NCBI RefSeq assembly: GCF_013340205.1
Contig: NZ_BJTG01000003.1
Span: 372,001-436,000, forward strand
Length of the DNA: 64,000 nt
Direction of reading: 5' to 3'
Source of the DNA: Anaeromyxobacter diazotrophicus
Lineage (GTDB): Bacteria; Myxococcota; Myxococcia; Myxococcales; Anaeromyxobacteraceae
Shown here piece after piece: positions 25,003-33,766 of this stretch. A program made the translations under genes and the position numbers. A model generated the notes under the pieces. That model made no database searches and had not been told where the DNA came from. It saw nothing but the letters and a program-made list of their open reading frames with translations. Every line of letters begins with the position of its first letter. The first letter of the stretch is position 1.

Positions 25003-26847
25003 ATGTCGCCTGCCCCGCGCGCCGCCGCGCTCCTCGACCGGTGGCGCGCGCTGCCCGAGGAGCCGCGCGGGGTGGCGCTCGCCGCGGCGCTGGCGGCGCT
25101 GGTGTTCCTGCCCTGGCTGGGCGCGGCCGGCCTGTGGGATCCCTGGGAGCCGCACTACGCCGAGGTGGCGCGGCAGATGATCGTCCGCGACGACTTCGTC
25201 CATCCCTACTGGGAGAGCGCCTACTTCTTCTCGAAGCCGGTGCTGCTCATGTGGCTCTCCGCCCTCGGCCTCCTGGCCGTGGGCGCGCAGGGGCACGCGC
25301 TCCCGCCCGGCGCCGACCCCACGCCGCCCACGCCGAGCGGGCTCTCCGCCTTCACCGAGTGGGCGGTGCGGCTGCCGGTGGCGCTGCTGGCCGTCGTCGC
25401 CTGCGCCCTGGTCTTCGTGGCGGTGAAGCGGCTCGTCTCGCGGCGGGCCGGCTACCTCGCCGCCGGCGTGCTCGCCACCTCGCCCTTCTACTTCCTGATG
25501 GCGCGGCAGGCGATCACGGACATGCCGTTCGTGGCGCTCCTGACCTCCGGCGCGATGTGCTTCGCCGTCGCGCTGTGGGACGAGGGCGCCCACCGCAGCG
25601 CCTGGGCCTACGCCGGGTACGCGTTCCTCGCCTTCGCCACCCTGGCGAAGGGGCTGCTCGGGTTCGGGCTGGCCGGGGCGGCCTTCCTGGCCTGGTTCGC
25701 GCTCACCGGCGAGTGGCGGCTCCTCGCCCGGGTCCGCCTGTGGGAGCGCGTGCGCGGGGTCCCCTTGCCGCTCGGGCCCGCCCTCTTCCTCGCCATCGCC
25801 GCGCCCTGGTACGTCGCGCTCTCGCTCTTCGCCGGGGTGGACGACGAGGGGAAGGGCTTCGCCTACCGCTTCTTCATCCACGATCACCTGAAGCGGCTCG
25901 GCGAGGGCGTGCACACCACCACCCCCGGCGGCACCTTCGACTACTTCGTCCAGGAGCTGGGGTTCGGCCTCTTCCCCTGGGTGGCCGCGCTGCCCGGCGC
26001 CCTGGGCGAGCTCGCGCGGGTGCGGCTGCGTAGGCGGACGCGCCGCGACGACCTGGTGCTGTTCGCGGGCCTGTGGGCGGTGCTCGCCTACGTGCTCATG
26101 AGCCTCTCCGCGACCAAGTTCCACCACTACATCTTCCCGGCCGTGCCGGCGCTCGCCATCCTGTGCGCGGTCTTCCTCGATCGCCTGCTGGACGAGGGGC
26201 TGGAGGCGCACCTCGGCGCGCTCGTGCTCGGGCTGGCCGCGTTCGCGGTGGTCGGCCACAGCCTCTGGGAGACGCCCAAGGCGCTGCCCGACCTCTACGT
26301 CTACAACTATGACCGGCCCTACCCCGAGGCGGAGCTGGCGGCGCTCCACCCCGGCCACCGGTTCGGGCCCTTCCTGTTCTCGCTCGGCCCGCGCCCCGTG
26401 TTCTCGGCGCTCTTCGCCGCCGGAGGCGTCTTCCTGGCGGCGGCCTGGCTCTGGCGCTCGCGCCGCGCGGCGGTCGCGGCGCTCTCGGGCGTCGCGCTCG
26501 CCTTCGCGCTCTACGTCTCCTGGTACCACTGGCGCGAGCTCTCGCCGCACTGGACGCAGCGGCAGATCTTCCGCACCTACCTCGCCGGCCGCGGCTCGCC
26601 GGACGAGCCGATCGTCGCCTACTTCATGAACTGGCGCGGCGAGACGTTCTACTCGCGCAACCTGGTCCGCCAGGTCGCGAACGACGTCCGCATGAAGGAG
26701 GTCGCGGCCCGGCCTGGCCGGAAGTGGGTGATCGTGGAGCGCGCCCGCTACGGCGCGCTCGAGAAGGCGGTGGGGCCCGGCGCCCGGTTGCGCATCGCGG
26801 ATCGCTCGAGCGACAAGTTCTTCCTGGTGTCGCTCGAGGGGAGCTGA
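25003..26847 (+). CDS. ArnT/PMT-like membrane glycosyltransferase (GT83/GT39 type)
   Basis: 614 residues with about 12 helices. The first periplasmic loop has the GT-C catalytic and substrate signature: acidic WDPWEPHYAEVARQM, then PYWESAYFFSKPVLLMWLSALG, and ARQAITDMPFVA further on, as in ArnT (aminoarabinose transferase) and related polyprenyl-phosphate-sugar transferases. The soluble C-terminal part starts near residue 520. It moves a sugar from a lipid carrier onto lipid A or another envelope acceptor. ATG at 25003; no Shine-Dalgarno, TAACTT eight bases before. Followed by a 463-base repeat-rich gap. Confidence 0.83.
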   Translation: MSPAPRAAALLDRWRALPEEPRGVALAAALAALVFLPWLGAAGLWDPWEPHYAEVARQMIVRDDFVHPYWESAYFFSKPVLLMWLSALGLLAVGAQGHALPPGADPTPPTPSGLSAFTEWAVRLPVALLAVVACALVFVAVKRLVSRRAGYLAAGVLATSPFYFLMARQAITDMPFVALLTSGAMCFAVALWDEGAHRSAWAYAGYAFLAFATLAKGLLGFGLAGAAFLAWFALTGEWRLLARVRLWERVRGVPLPLGPALFLAIAAPWYVALSLFAGVDDEGKGFAYRFFIHDHLKRLGEGVHTTTPGGTFDYFVQELGFGLFPWVAALPGALGELARVRLRRRTRRDDLVLFAGLWAVLAYVLMSLSATKFHHYIFPAVPALAILCAVFLDRLLDEGLEAHLGALVLGLAAFAVVGHSLWETPKALPDLYVYNYDRPYPEAELAALHPGHRFGPFLFSLGPRPVFSALFAAGGVFLAAAWLWRSRRAAVAALSGVALAFALYVSWYHWRELSPHWTQRQIFRTYLAGRGSPDEPIVAYFMNWRGETFYSRNLVRQVANDVRMKEVAARPGRKWVIVERARYGALEKAVGPGARLRIADRSSDKFFLVSLEGS

Positions 26848-26880
26848 CGGCGGCGTGGGACCGCCGGGCCCTGCGAAGCG

Positions 26881-27060
26881 CTGGCAGCGGTTCCGCGCGG
26901 GCGGCGGGGTGGCCCTCCTGCGTCGCTCCGGACGACCTACCGGGTTGGTACGGCGGCCGGAGCAGAAACGCTGGCGGCGGTTCCGAGCGGGCGGAGGGGT
27001 GGCCCTCCTGCGTCGCTCCGGACGACCTACCGGATAGGTACGGCGGCCGGAGCAGAAACG
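26881..27060 (+). repeat. Two exact-period 90-base tandem copies of the dispersed repeat
   Basis: 26881-26970 and 26971-27060 differ at only about five or six positions. Each contains GGTGGCCCTCCTGCGTCGCT, CCGGACGACCTACCGG and GGCGGCCGGAGCAGAAACG. The continuation to about 27130 (GCAACGCAACGTGCCGCGCC) matches the far half of copies A and B. No gene is seen between 26848 and 27310. Confidence 0.85.
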
Positions 27061-27159
27061 CGCGAACGCCGGGCAACGCAACGTGCCGCGCCGACACGGC
27101 GCACGAGGTCCGCGCGCCGGCGCGGCACCGGCGTTGCTGGCGGCAGTAGGGCGAGCGCG

Positions 27160-27215
27160 GTCTCACGCAGGTCGACCTCCGCTCCTTCGGAGGGCCACCC
27201 CGCCGCCCGCTGGCG
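27160..27215 (-). repeat. Inverted partial copy of the dispersed repeat
   Basis: Read on the minus strand this segment gives GGCGGGGTGGCCCTCC followed by a GTCGACCTGC core, matching the opening of the tandem copies at 26881. With those copies it can form a long hairpin. Confidence 0.55.
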
Positions 27216-27232
27216 TGCGTTGCCGTCCGCAG

Positions 27233-27286
27233 GTCGGGGTCGCGGCCGCGGTCGAGGTCGCAGTCGCGGTCGAGGTCGAGGCCGGG
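27233..27286 (+). repeat. Nine-unit hexanucleotide array (GTCGNG)
   Basis: Nine consecutive six-base units: GTCGGG, GTCGCG, GCCGCG, GTCGAG, GTCGCA, GTCGCG, GTCGAG, GTCGAG, GCCGGG. It lies 25 bases beyond the stop of the HNH gene, outside any convincing coding region. Confidence 0.7.
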
Positions 27287-27310
27287 CCCTGCTCGCCTCG
27301 CCCCGCGGAC

Positions 27311-29026
27311 TCACGCCGCCGAAATCTCCACGCCCCCGCCGGACCGCCTCGCGGGCTCCGGCCCGCTCCACGCCTTCCCGCCGAGGAACCACCGCAGCGC
27401 CTCAGGCGCCCGGCCCACCACGCGCAGGTGGCCGGCGTGGATGCACCGGAGGTGGTGGAACGCGCAGAGGCCGAGCTGGTTGTCGAGCTCGTCCCCGCCG
27501 CCGTGCGAGCGGAAGAGGACGTGGTGGGCGTGGGTCGCGCGGCGGCTGCAGCCGGGGACCTGGCAATGCCCCGCGTCCCGGTCCCGCACCTTCCGCGAGC
27601 GGCTCCGGGCGCGCTTCCCGCCCTTCCAGGTGTCGAGGAAGTGCTGCGCGAGCACGGCGAGGCAGGTCCCGAGCGGCAGCGGCCTCCCGGTCCGGTCGCG
27701 GACGGCTTGCACCGCGGCGGCGAGCACCGCCGCCATCCGGAGCGCCAGCGGGACGGCCAGCTTCCCCTGCGCACGCATCCGCCGCTCGGCCTCGGCCTCG
27801 AGCTCGCGCCGGAGCGCGACGCAGGTGAGGCCCTTCGCCCGCGGGGTCCAGCGGGCGATCTCCGTCTCGGGCAGCTTCGCGAGGAGCCGCAGCTTCTCGA
27901 ACGCCAGCCCCTCGCGCTTCGCCTCCTGGAGCGCCGGCGAGGCCCAGCGCCGCTCCTCGACCTTGGCCCGCTCCTCGACCGAGCGCGCGGAGAGCCCCAG
28001 CCGCTCCTCGCAGTACTGGCGGAAGCTCGCGAACCCGAGGAGCCGGTACAGCTGGCTCTTCCGGACCGCCAGGGCGCAGTAGCCGACGAGGTCCTCCCAC
28101 TCCGCCCGCAGGGCGGCGAGCTCCCGCAGTCGGCCGTCCACCTCCTGGGCGGTGGCGGTCTCGTAGAAGCGGACGTCCGGGGCCGCGATGTCCGGCAGGG
28201 CGCGAAGCGCGGCCCAGCGCTCCGTCTCCTCCTCGAGCGCTGCGGCGCGCGCGTCCCCGGTGCGCGCACCGGACGGCCGGACCGCGGCGCCGAGCACGCG
28301 CGCCGCGTCCGGGTCTCCCTCGCCCGCGTACTCGCCCGCGAACTCCTGGGCGATCGCCTCGAGCCGCTCGGCGCGCGTCGCGCTGGGCATGAGCTCGCCC
28401 GCGAGCGCCAGCGCTTCGTCGAGCACCTCGCGCTCCTCCGGCTCGAGGCGCGCGCCGAGGCGCAGCCACGGCTCCTCCTCGTCGCCCGGCGCCGTCCGCG
28501 CCCGGCGGACCTCGGCCTCGAGCGCGCGGACGGTCATCCGCGCCGCGCGCTCCACCCAGGCCGCCTCGTCCTCGCCCACCGCCACCTTCAGCACCGTCTG
28601 CGCCGCACGGAGCTTCACCCGACCCGAGGTGAGCGCCTCGCGCAGGAGCGGACGCGTCCGCAGCTCCCGGCCGAGCAGGGCCAGCCCCTCGGCGGCGCGC
28701 TTGCCGAGGTCGAGCACCTCCCGCGCGTAGTCGTCGAGGTGGCACGCGAGCTCGGCCAGCCGATCGCCCCGCCGGAGCGCGTCGAGCCCCTCCGCGATGG
28801 CCACGTCGAGCGCGCCCCGCGCCCTGGCCGCCCAGGTGAGCAGCGCCTCGCACGCGTCGGCCTCCGGCTCTCCGCCGCGGAACCAGGCGTCGAGCTCGCG
28901 CCCGGTGAGCGGCGCGGGCTCGACGGCCGGCGGCGCGAAGCGCGTCCTCCAGGCCTCGGAGGGCGAGCGCGCAGCGAGGTCGGGTGCCGCGTCCATGGGA
29001 GAGATCATCGCACGGAGGTCTGACAC
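27311..29026 (-). CDS. HNH endonuclease-domain protein (first copy)
   Basis: 571 residues from a GTG; ATG at 29008 or 28996 are equally possible starts. The N-terminal about 460 residues are helical (DUF222-like region of HNH proteins) and contain LYRLLGFASFRQYCEERLGLSARSV, shared in kind with the second copy. The C-terminal HNH site: CQVPGCSRRATHAHHVLFRSHGGGDELDNQLGLC...FHH, with paired His, Asn and final His and the zinc cysteines. Such proteins are multicopy in actinobacteria and myxobacteria and their role is unknown. It sits in repeat-rich DNA and its upstream region is related to that of the HNH gene at 48939. Confidence 0.8.
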   Translation of the reverse strand: MSDLRAMISPMDAAPDLAARSPSEAWRTRFAPPAVEPAPLTGRELDAWFRGGEPEADACEALLTWAARARGALDVAIAEGLDALRRGDRLAELACHLDDYAREVLDLGKRAAEGLALLGRELRTRPLLREALTSGRVKLRAAQTVLKVAVGEDEAAWVERAARMTVRALEAEVRRARTAPGDEEEPWLRLGARLEPEEREVLDEALALAGELMPSATRAERLEAIAQEFAGEYAGEGDPDAARVLGAAVRPSGARTGDARAAALEEETERWAALRALPDIAAPDVRFYETATAQEVDGRLRELAALRAEWEDLVGYCALAVRKSQLYRLLGFASFRQYCEERLGLSARSVEERAKVEERRWASPALQEAKREGLAFEKLRLLAKLPETEIARWTPRAKGLTCVALRRELEAEAERRMRAQGKLAVPLALRMAAVLAAAVQAVRDRTGRPLPLGTCLAVLAQHFLDTWKGGKRARSRSRKVRDRDAGHCQVPGCSRRATHAHHVLFRSHGGGDELDNQLGLCAFHHLRCIHAGHLRVVGRAPEALRWFLGGKAWSGPEPARRSGGGVEISAA

Positions 29027-29129
29027 GGATAGTCAACGGCACCCCACGCGCGGTAGACCCGATCGCGGGCAGCGCACCGAGGCCCATCAGCTCCGTCGCC
29101 GCCGCCTGCCCGCACCCGCGCCCCTTCGT

Positions 29130-29358
29130 CCCCGTGAGCCGGGCAACGCCTTGTCGTCGCGGACGCGCAGGCACGCCCCGCGCTCGACGCCCCGGCTTCG
29201 GCGGCGCTCGCCACCGCGGCGCCGCCTGCCCGCCTGCCGCGCCCCCTCTTTGCCCGAAGTCCGCCGACGTCGCGGAGGCAGTCGCTCCATGCTGCGAGGC
29301 CGATCGGTGTCTGGCGGCCCCTCTCCCCGGCCCTCTCCCCGCTCCGCGGGCGAGGGAG
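29130..29358. repeat. HNH-upstream module, copy 1
   Basis: Related to 50342-50557 in the same order: CCCCGTRAGCCGG, a GACGCCCC-N2-CTTC core, CCTGCCGCGCCC, and at the end CCCTCTCCCCGCTSCGCGGG followed by CGAGGGAG. Both copies lie upstream of minus-strand HNH genes. The terminal segment can fold as a hairpin. No gene is seen between 29027 and 29486. Confidence 0.6.
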
Positions 29359-29387
29359 ATGAGAACACGGTGCTGCGACTTCGCGGG

Positions 29388-29445
29388 GCGAGGGGATGAG
29401 ATCAGGGTGCGGCTCCCCGGCTCGCGGCGCGAGGGGATGGGATCA
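29388..29445 (+). repeat. Short direct repeat GCGAGGGGATGRGATCA
   Basis: Two 17-base copies at 29388-29404 and 29429-29445, differing at one base, with a 24-base spacer. Lies at the 3' side of bioC in the same gene-free stretch. Confidence 0.6.
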
Positions 29446-29486
29446 CCGAGCCGCCGGCCACCGCGCCGCGGCCATGAAGGATGAGT

Positions 29487-30305
29487 TCACGGCTCCCGCA
29501 GACTCGCCCGCGCCACCGTGTACAGCACGTCCCACGTGGCCGGCACGCCGCCGGCGCTCCCGTGGCGCGCCTCGTAATGCCTCGCCATCCGCGCGAGCGC
29601 CCCGCGCGCGGCGAGCCCCCCGCTGCGGTCCGGCGCGGCGTTGCCGGCGCCGATCCGCCGCAGCGCGCGCACGAGCTCCAGCGGGTCCGCGTGCCGCTCC
29701 ACCCGCCGCTCCGAGGTGAGCACCTCCGGCACGAGGCCGGCCTCCTCGAGGGCGGCCGCCAGCTCGGCCTCGCCGTGGAACCGGTGAGTCCGGTCGGGCG
29801 CGCCGGCCGGCAGCGCCGCGCGCCAAGCCTCACGCAGCTCGTGCAGCGTCTCGCCGCCGAAGAAGGCCACCGCCACCGCGCCCCCCGGCGCGAGCACCCG
29901 CCGCATCTCCGCCAGCGCCGGCCCGAGCCGCGGGAGCCACTGCAGGGCCGAGCTGGAGAGGACCAGGTCGAACCGCCCGGCCCGGAACGGGAGCGCCTCG
30001 GCGTCGCCGGCCACCGCGGGCGCGCCGCGCTCCCGGGCGGCGAGCGCCATCCCGTGCGCCAGGTCCGTCGCCACGCCCAGCGCGCCCGGCGCGCGGGCCC
30101 GCAGCGCGGCCAGGAGCGCCCCCGTCCCGGCGCCGACGTCGAGGACGCGCCTCGGCGCCGGCGCGGCGCCGAGCGCCAGCGCGAGCAGCCGGGCGCGCAC
30201 CTCCTCCTGCACCGGGGTGTGCGCGTCGTAGGCGCCGGCGGCGCGGCCGAAGGCGCGGCGCACCCGCAGCTTGTCCACCGCGTTCGCGGCGCCGGGCCGC
30301 GTCAC
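29487..30305 (-). CDS. bioC: Malonyl-ACP O-methyltransferase
   Basis: 272 residues, class I SAM methyltransferase. Motif I VLDVGAGTGALLAAL, post-I acidic loop ATDLAHGM, motif VVAGDAEALPF, then FDLVLSSSALQWLP, the BioC-typical Trp-containing segment. BioC methylates malonyl-ACP to disguise it for fatty acid synthesis and so starts the pimeloyl chain of biotin. GTG start overlaps the bioH stop (GTGA). The pairing with bioH and the BirA-type operator upstream make the assignment strong. Confidence 0.88.
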   Translation of the reverse strand: MTRPGAANAVDKLRVRRAFGRAAGAYDAHTPVQEEVRARLLALALGAAPAPRRVLDVGAGTGALLAALRARAPGALGVATDLAHGMALAARERGAPAVAGDAEALPFRAGRFDLVLSSSALQWLPRLGPALAEMRRVLAPGGAVAVAFFGGETLHELREAWRAALPAGAPDRTHRFHGEAELAAALEEAGLVPEVLTSERRVERHADPLELVRALRRIGAGNAAPDRSGGLAARGALARMARHYEARHGSAGGVPATWDVLYTVARASLREP

Positions 30306-31108
30306 GCGAGCTCCGCCAGGTGCCGCGCCAGGAGCTCCGCCACCAGCGCCGGCCGCGAGAGCTGCGGCGCGTGGCCGACGCCCGGCAGGAGCCAGCGGCG
30401 CGCGCCCGGGATCGCCTCGGCCGCGAAGGCGGAGGCGGCGGGGAGGCAGATGGGGTCGCGCTCGCCGTGGACGAGCAGCGCCGGGACGCGCACGCCGGCG
30501 AGCCGCGGGCGCTGGTCGGCGGCGAGGAGGTCGTCGAGCTCCTCCAGCGCGGTCGCGGGCGCGAAAGGCGCCGCCAGGACCGCCGCCGCCAGCGCCTCGC
30601 GCTCCGCGTCCGGCAGCTCGTCGGGCGCGAACATCCCGTCGAAGAAGCGGCGCAGCGCGGCGGCGGGGCGGTGGCGCACCCGGGCGGCCAGCGCCTGGAC
30701 GCTCGTGGCCGGCGTGCCGTGCGGCCAGTCCTCGCGGGCCGCGAAGCAGGGGGTGGCGGAGAGGAGCGCCAGCCCGGCGACGCGGCCGCCGAGGGCGGGC
30801 AGCGCCTCGAGCGCCACCTGCGCTCCCATCGACCAGCCGACGAGGAGCGCACCCTCGAGGCCGCGAGCGTCGAAGAGCGCCACCAGGTCGCGCGCGTGGC
30901 CGGCGACGCCGTGGCCCGGCGGCGCCGGCGGCGCCTCGCCGTGGCCGCGCAGGTCGAGCGCGAGCACGCGCCCGGCGCGGGCGAGCGGCGCCACCAGTGG
31001 GTCGAGCGCCCGGGCCGAGAACGCCCACCCGTGCACGAGCACCACCGGGCGGCCAGTCCCCTCCTCGCGCCAGACGGCGGGCAGGGCGGCGGAGTCGGGG
31101 GAGGGCAT
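30302..31108 (-). CDS. bioH: Pimeloyl-ACP methyl ester esterase
   Basis: 268-residue alpha/beta hydrolase: HG oxyanion segment VVLVHGWAF, nucleophile Ser in GWSMG, Asp in VHGERDPICLP and His in GVGHAPQLS. BioH removes the methyl group placed by BioC. It is the first gene of the bioH-bioC operon. No Shine-Dalgarno precedes the ATG; a promoter ends nine bases upstream, so translation may be leaderless. The promoter overlaps a BirA-like operator, hence biotin repression is expected. Confidence 0.85.
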   Translation of the reverse strand: MPSPDSAALPAVWREEGTGRPVVLVHGWAFSARALDPLVAPLARAGRVLALDLRGHGEAPPAPPGHGVAGHARDLVALFDARGLEGALLVGWSMGAQVALEALPALGGRVAGLALLSATPCFAAREDWPHGTPATSVQALAARVRHRPAAALRRFFDGMFAPDELPDAEREALAAAVLAAPFAPATALEELDDLLAADQRPRLAGVRVPALLVHGERDPICLPAASAFAAEAIPGARRWLLPGVGHAPQLSRPALVAELLARHLAELA

Positions 31109-31117
31109 GCGCGGGCG

Positions 31118-31145
31118 AGCCTAGCAGCGCCCCGGCCATCGTCAA
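31118..31145 (-). promoter_or_regulatory. bioHC promoter (TTGACG-16-TAGGCT)
   Basis: On the minus strand, TTGACG at 31145-31140 and TAGGCT at 31123-31118, spacer 16. The -35 lies inside the left arm of the BirA-type operator, so bound BirA would block RNA polymerase. The -10 is only nine bases from the bioH ATG. Confidence 0.6.
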
Positions 31146-31170
31146 CCGTGCCGGGAGACGCGGTTGACAA
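31139..31170. promoter_or_regulatory. BirA-type biotin operator
   Basis: TCGTCAACC-N14-GGTTGACAA. The right arm matches the bacterial BirA consensus GGTTKACAA exactly; the left arm has one mismatch to TTGTMAACC; the 14-base spacing is the canonical one. The symmetry extends outward (CCAT on the left, ATGG on the right), 13-base arms with one mismatch. It lies upstream of bioH-bioC, exactly where biotin repression is expected. Confidence 0.8.
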
Positions 31171-31345
31171 TGGGTGGTTCCCCAGCGGATTCGGTCGCCT
31201 CGGAGCCGAGCCGGAATGGCGCATTTTGCCGCGCCCCAAAAATCGACCGAACCGGGTCAGTACCCTCGCCCGGGGGGCCACACATCGGCTATCCTCCCGC
31301 GCCGATCAGCCGGCGGCGAGCGCCGCGGCGACGCGCGAGGCTTCC

Positions 31346-32779
31346 ATGGTGAACGACTACCGCTACGACGATCGGACCGTGCTCGGGTTCATCCTGTCGT
31401 CGATGTTCTGGGGCGTGGTGGGCATCCTCATCGGCCTGCTCATCGCCACCCAGATGTTCGCGCCGGGGCTGAACTTCGCGCCCTACCTGACCTTCGGGCG
31501 GCTCAGGCCGGTGCACACGAACGGCCTCGCCTTCGGCCTGGGCGTCGGGGCCATCTTCGGCCTCAGCTACTACATCGTGATGCGGCTCTGCCGCCGGCCG
31601 CTCGTCTTCCCGCGGCTGGCGCGGCTGCAGCTGTGGCTCTTCAACCTGGGCATCGCCGCGGCGGCGGTGACGCTCATGATGGGCTACACGCAGTCGCTCG
31701 AGTACGCCGAGCTGGAGTGGCCCCTCGACATCGCCATCGTGGTGCTGTGGGTGATGTTCGCGGTGAACGTCTTCGCGACGGTGGTGAAGCGGCGCGAGGA
31801 GGAGATGTACGTCGCGCTCTGGTACGTGCTCGCGACCGTGCTCGCCATCGCGGTGCTCTACATCGTGAACAACCTGTCGATCCCGGCCGGCGCCTGGAAG
31901 AGCTACCACCTGTTCGCGGGCGTGAACTCCGCCAACGTCGAGTGGTGGTACGGGCACAACGCGGTGGGCTTCGTCTTCACGACGCCCATCCTGGCCATGT
32001 TCTACTACTTCCTCCCCAAGACCACCGGGCTCCCCATCTTCAGCCACCGGCTGTCGATCGTGGCCTTCTGGTCGCTCGTGTTCGGCTACCTGTGGACCGG
32101 CGCGCACCACCTCGTCTACACGCCGCTCCCCACCTGGCTGCAGACGCTCGGCATCTGCTTCACGCTCTTCCTCATCGCGCCGTCGTGGGGCTCGGTGGTG
32201 AACGGCTACTACACGGTCGGCCAGGACTGGGACCGGATGCGGACGAACTACCTGACCAAGTTCTTCGTCCTCGGCATCACCTTCTACGGCCTGCAGACGG
32301 TGCAGGGGCCGACGCAGTCGCTGCGCGCCGTGTCCCAGCTCATCCACTACACCGACTGGGTCCCGGGCCACGTGCACATGGGCACCATGGGATGGGTGAC
32401 GATGACCATCGCCGCCTCGATCTACTACGTGGTGCCGAAGATCTACGGGACGGCGATCTACAGCGAGAAGCTCGCGAACGTGCACTTCTGGCTGGTGCTG
32501 GTCGGGCAGCTCATCTTCTCGGTGACGATGTGGATCACCGGCATCCAGCAGGGCGCGATGTGGAAGGCGATGGAGCACGGGAAGCTCAAGTACACCTTCG
32601 TCGAGGGGCTCGCCCGTAACTATCCGTACTACCACCTGCGCGCGCTGGGCGGGGTCGTGTTCACCGCCGGCATGCTGTGCTTCGTCTGGAACGTGCTCAA
32701 GACCATCCAGCAGGGCCGCGCCCTCGAGGCGTCCGCCGCCACCCCGGAGCCGAAGCCGCTGACGGCGGCGCAGGCGTAG
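31346..32779 (+). CDS. ccoN: cbb3-type cytochrome oxidase subunit I
   Basis: 477 residues, 12 helices. Low-spin haem b His in RPVHTNGLAFG, CuB ligands in WWYGHNAVGF and GAHHLVY, haem b3/b ligands in PGHVHMGTMGW, active-site Tyr region VVNGYYTV. This is the catalytic subunit of the high-affinity oxidase. First gene of the cco operon; the 5' region (31171-31345) has a possible -10 TATCCT at 31290-31295 but no FNR box, which is unusual since cbb3 is normally anaerobically induced. Ten bases before the next gene. Confidence 0.95.
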   Translation: MVNDYRYDDRTVLGFILSSMFWGVVGILIGLLIATQMFAPGLNFAPYLTFGRLRPVHTNGLAFGLGVGAIFGLSYYIVMRLCRRPLVFPRLARLQLWLFNLGIAAAAVTLMMGYTQSLEYAELEWPLDIAIVVLWVMFAVNVFATVVKRREEEMYVALWYVLATVLAIAVLYIVNNLSIPAGAWKSYHLFAGVNSANVEWWYGHNAVGFVFTTPILAMFYYFLPKTTGLPIFSHRLSIVAFWSLVFGYLWTGAHHLVYTPLPTWLQTLGICFTLFLIAPSWGSVVNGYYTVGQDWDRMRTNYLTKFFVLGITFYGLQTVQGPTQSLRAVSQLIHYTDWVPGHVHMGTMGWVTMTIAASIYYVVPKIYGTAIYSEKLANVHFWLVLVGQLIFSVTMWITGIQQGAMWKAMEHGKLKYTFVEGLARNYPYYHLRALGGVVFTAGMLCFVWNVLKTIQQGRALEASAATPEPKPLTAAQA

Positions 32780-32789
32780 GGAGGATCCC

Positions 32790-33755
32790 ATGGCCGGAAC
32801 CATCTACCGCAAGCCGATCCTGTTCTCGGTGGTGGCGCTCGTCGTCATCCTGGCGGGCACCGTCGCGACCATGTTCTACCCGATGCTCCGCAAGGACATG
32901 CACCCGCGGCTCGAGGCGCTGCGCGCCTACACGCCGCTCGAGCTGGCGGGCCGCGACGTCTACCAGCGCGAGGGGTGCATGGGCTGCCACACGCAGACCG
33001 TGCGGCCGCTCGCGAGCGAGGTGGCGCGCTACGGCGACTACTCGAAGGCGGGCGAGTTCGCCTACGACCGCCCGCACCTGTGGGGCTCGAAGCGGACCGG
33101 TCCGGACCTGGCGCGCGAGGGGGGCCTGCGGCCCGACGACTGGCACGTGCGCCACTTCCGCCACCCGCAGGCGCTGGTGCCGCGCTCGAACATGCCGGCC
33201 TACGCCTTCCTGGAGCAGGCGAAGCTCGACCCCGGGAGCGTGAAGGCGCACTACCGCGCGCTCGCGAGCCTGTACGCGCCGGCCGAGTTCGCGGCCCAGG
33301 ACGGCGACTTCGCCGCGCTCGCGGACAAGACCGAGCTGGACGCGCTCGTCGCGTACATGCAGTGGCTCGGCCACGCCGTCCCGCGAGAGTGCCAGGTGGG
33401 CGACCTCGCCGCGGTGAACCCGCTCGCCGGCCGCCGCGAGGCGGTGCAGCGCGGCATGGCGGTGTACGCGAACAACTGCGCGCAGTGCCACGGCGACCAC
33501 GGCGAGGGCATGGCGGGCGCGGTCCCGAGCCTCATCGACGAGGAGTTCCTGGCGCAGCAGGGCGACGTGCCCGACGGCACGTACTTCGGCCTCATCTCCT
33601 GCGGCAGCGACGCCAAGAAGAAGATCGGCCGCCCCGGCGATCCGGGCGGCGGCATGACCGCCTTCGGCGGGCAGCTCGCCGACGAGGACATCTGGTCCGT
33701 CATCAGCTTCATCCGCTCGCAGCAGGAGCACGAGCGCACCGAGTCGCACCACTGA
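32790..33755 (+). CDS. ccoO: CcoO fused to a CcoP-like single-haem cytochrome c domain
   Basis: 321 residues, about 100 longer than normal CcoO. Membrane anchor residues 10-31. CcoO domain with CMGCH (C63, C66, H67) and distal Met in RSNMPAYAFL (M135), ending near 195. A second cytochrome c domain follows (about 215-312): CAQCH (C230, C233, H234), PSLIDEEFL and distal-Met segment GGGMTAFGG (M289), the pattern of the C-terminal CcoP haem. So the electron-entry haem of CcoP has been joined to CcoO, and one of the usual two CcoP haems is missing. SD GGAGG; follows ccoN. Confidence 0.9.
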   Translation: MAGTIYRKPILFSVVALVVILAGTVATMFYPMLRKDMHPRLEALRAYTPLELAGRDVYQREGCMGCHTQTVRPLASEVARYGDYSKAGEFAYDRPHLWGSKRTGPDLAREGGLRPDDWHVRHFRHPQALVPRSNMPAYAFLEQAKLDPGSVKAHYRALASLYAPAEFAAQDGDFAALADKTELDALVAYMQWLGHAVPRECQVGDLAAVNPLAGRREAVQRGMAVYANNCAQCHGDHGEGMAGAVPSLIDEEFLAQQGDVPDGTYFGLISCGSDAKKKIGRPGDPGGGMTAFGGQLADEDIWSVISFIRSQQEHERTESHH

Positions 33756-33766
33756 GGAGCCGAGCC

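Noticed and set aside
24910-27081. Very long upstream extension of the PEGA kinase frame
   Set aside because: No kinase similarity before 24909; it runs antisense to the clear ArnT-like gene and shows shadow composition.
29027-29486. Short frames between the first HNH gene and bioC
   Set aside because: Rich in Arg/Pro, no start signals, and the region is repeat DNA.
31164-31192. Consensus -35 TTGACA read toward ccoN
   Set aside because: It is part of the BirA-type operator arm, and no -10 lies 16-18 bases downstream (GGATTC).
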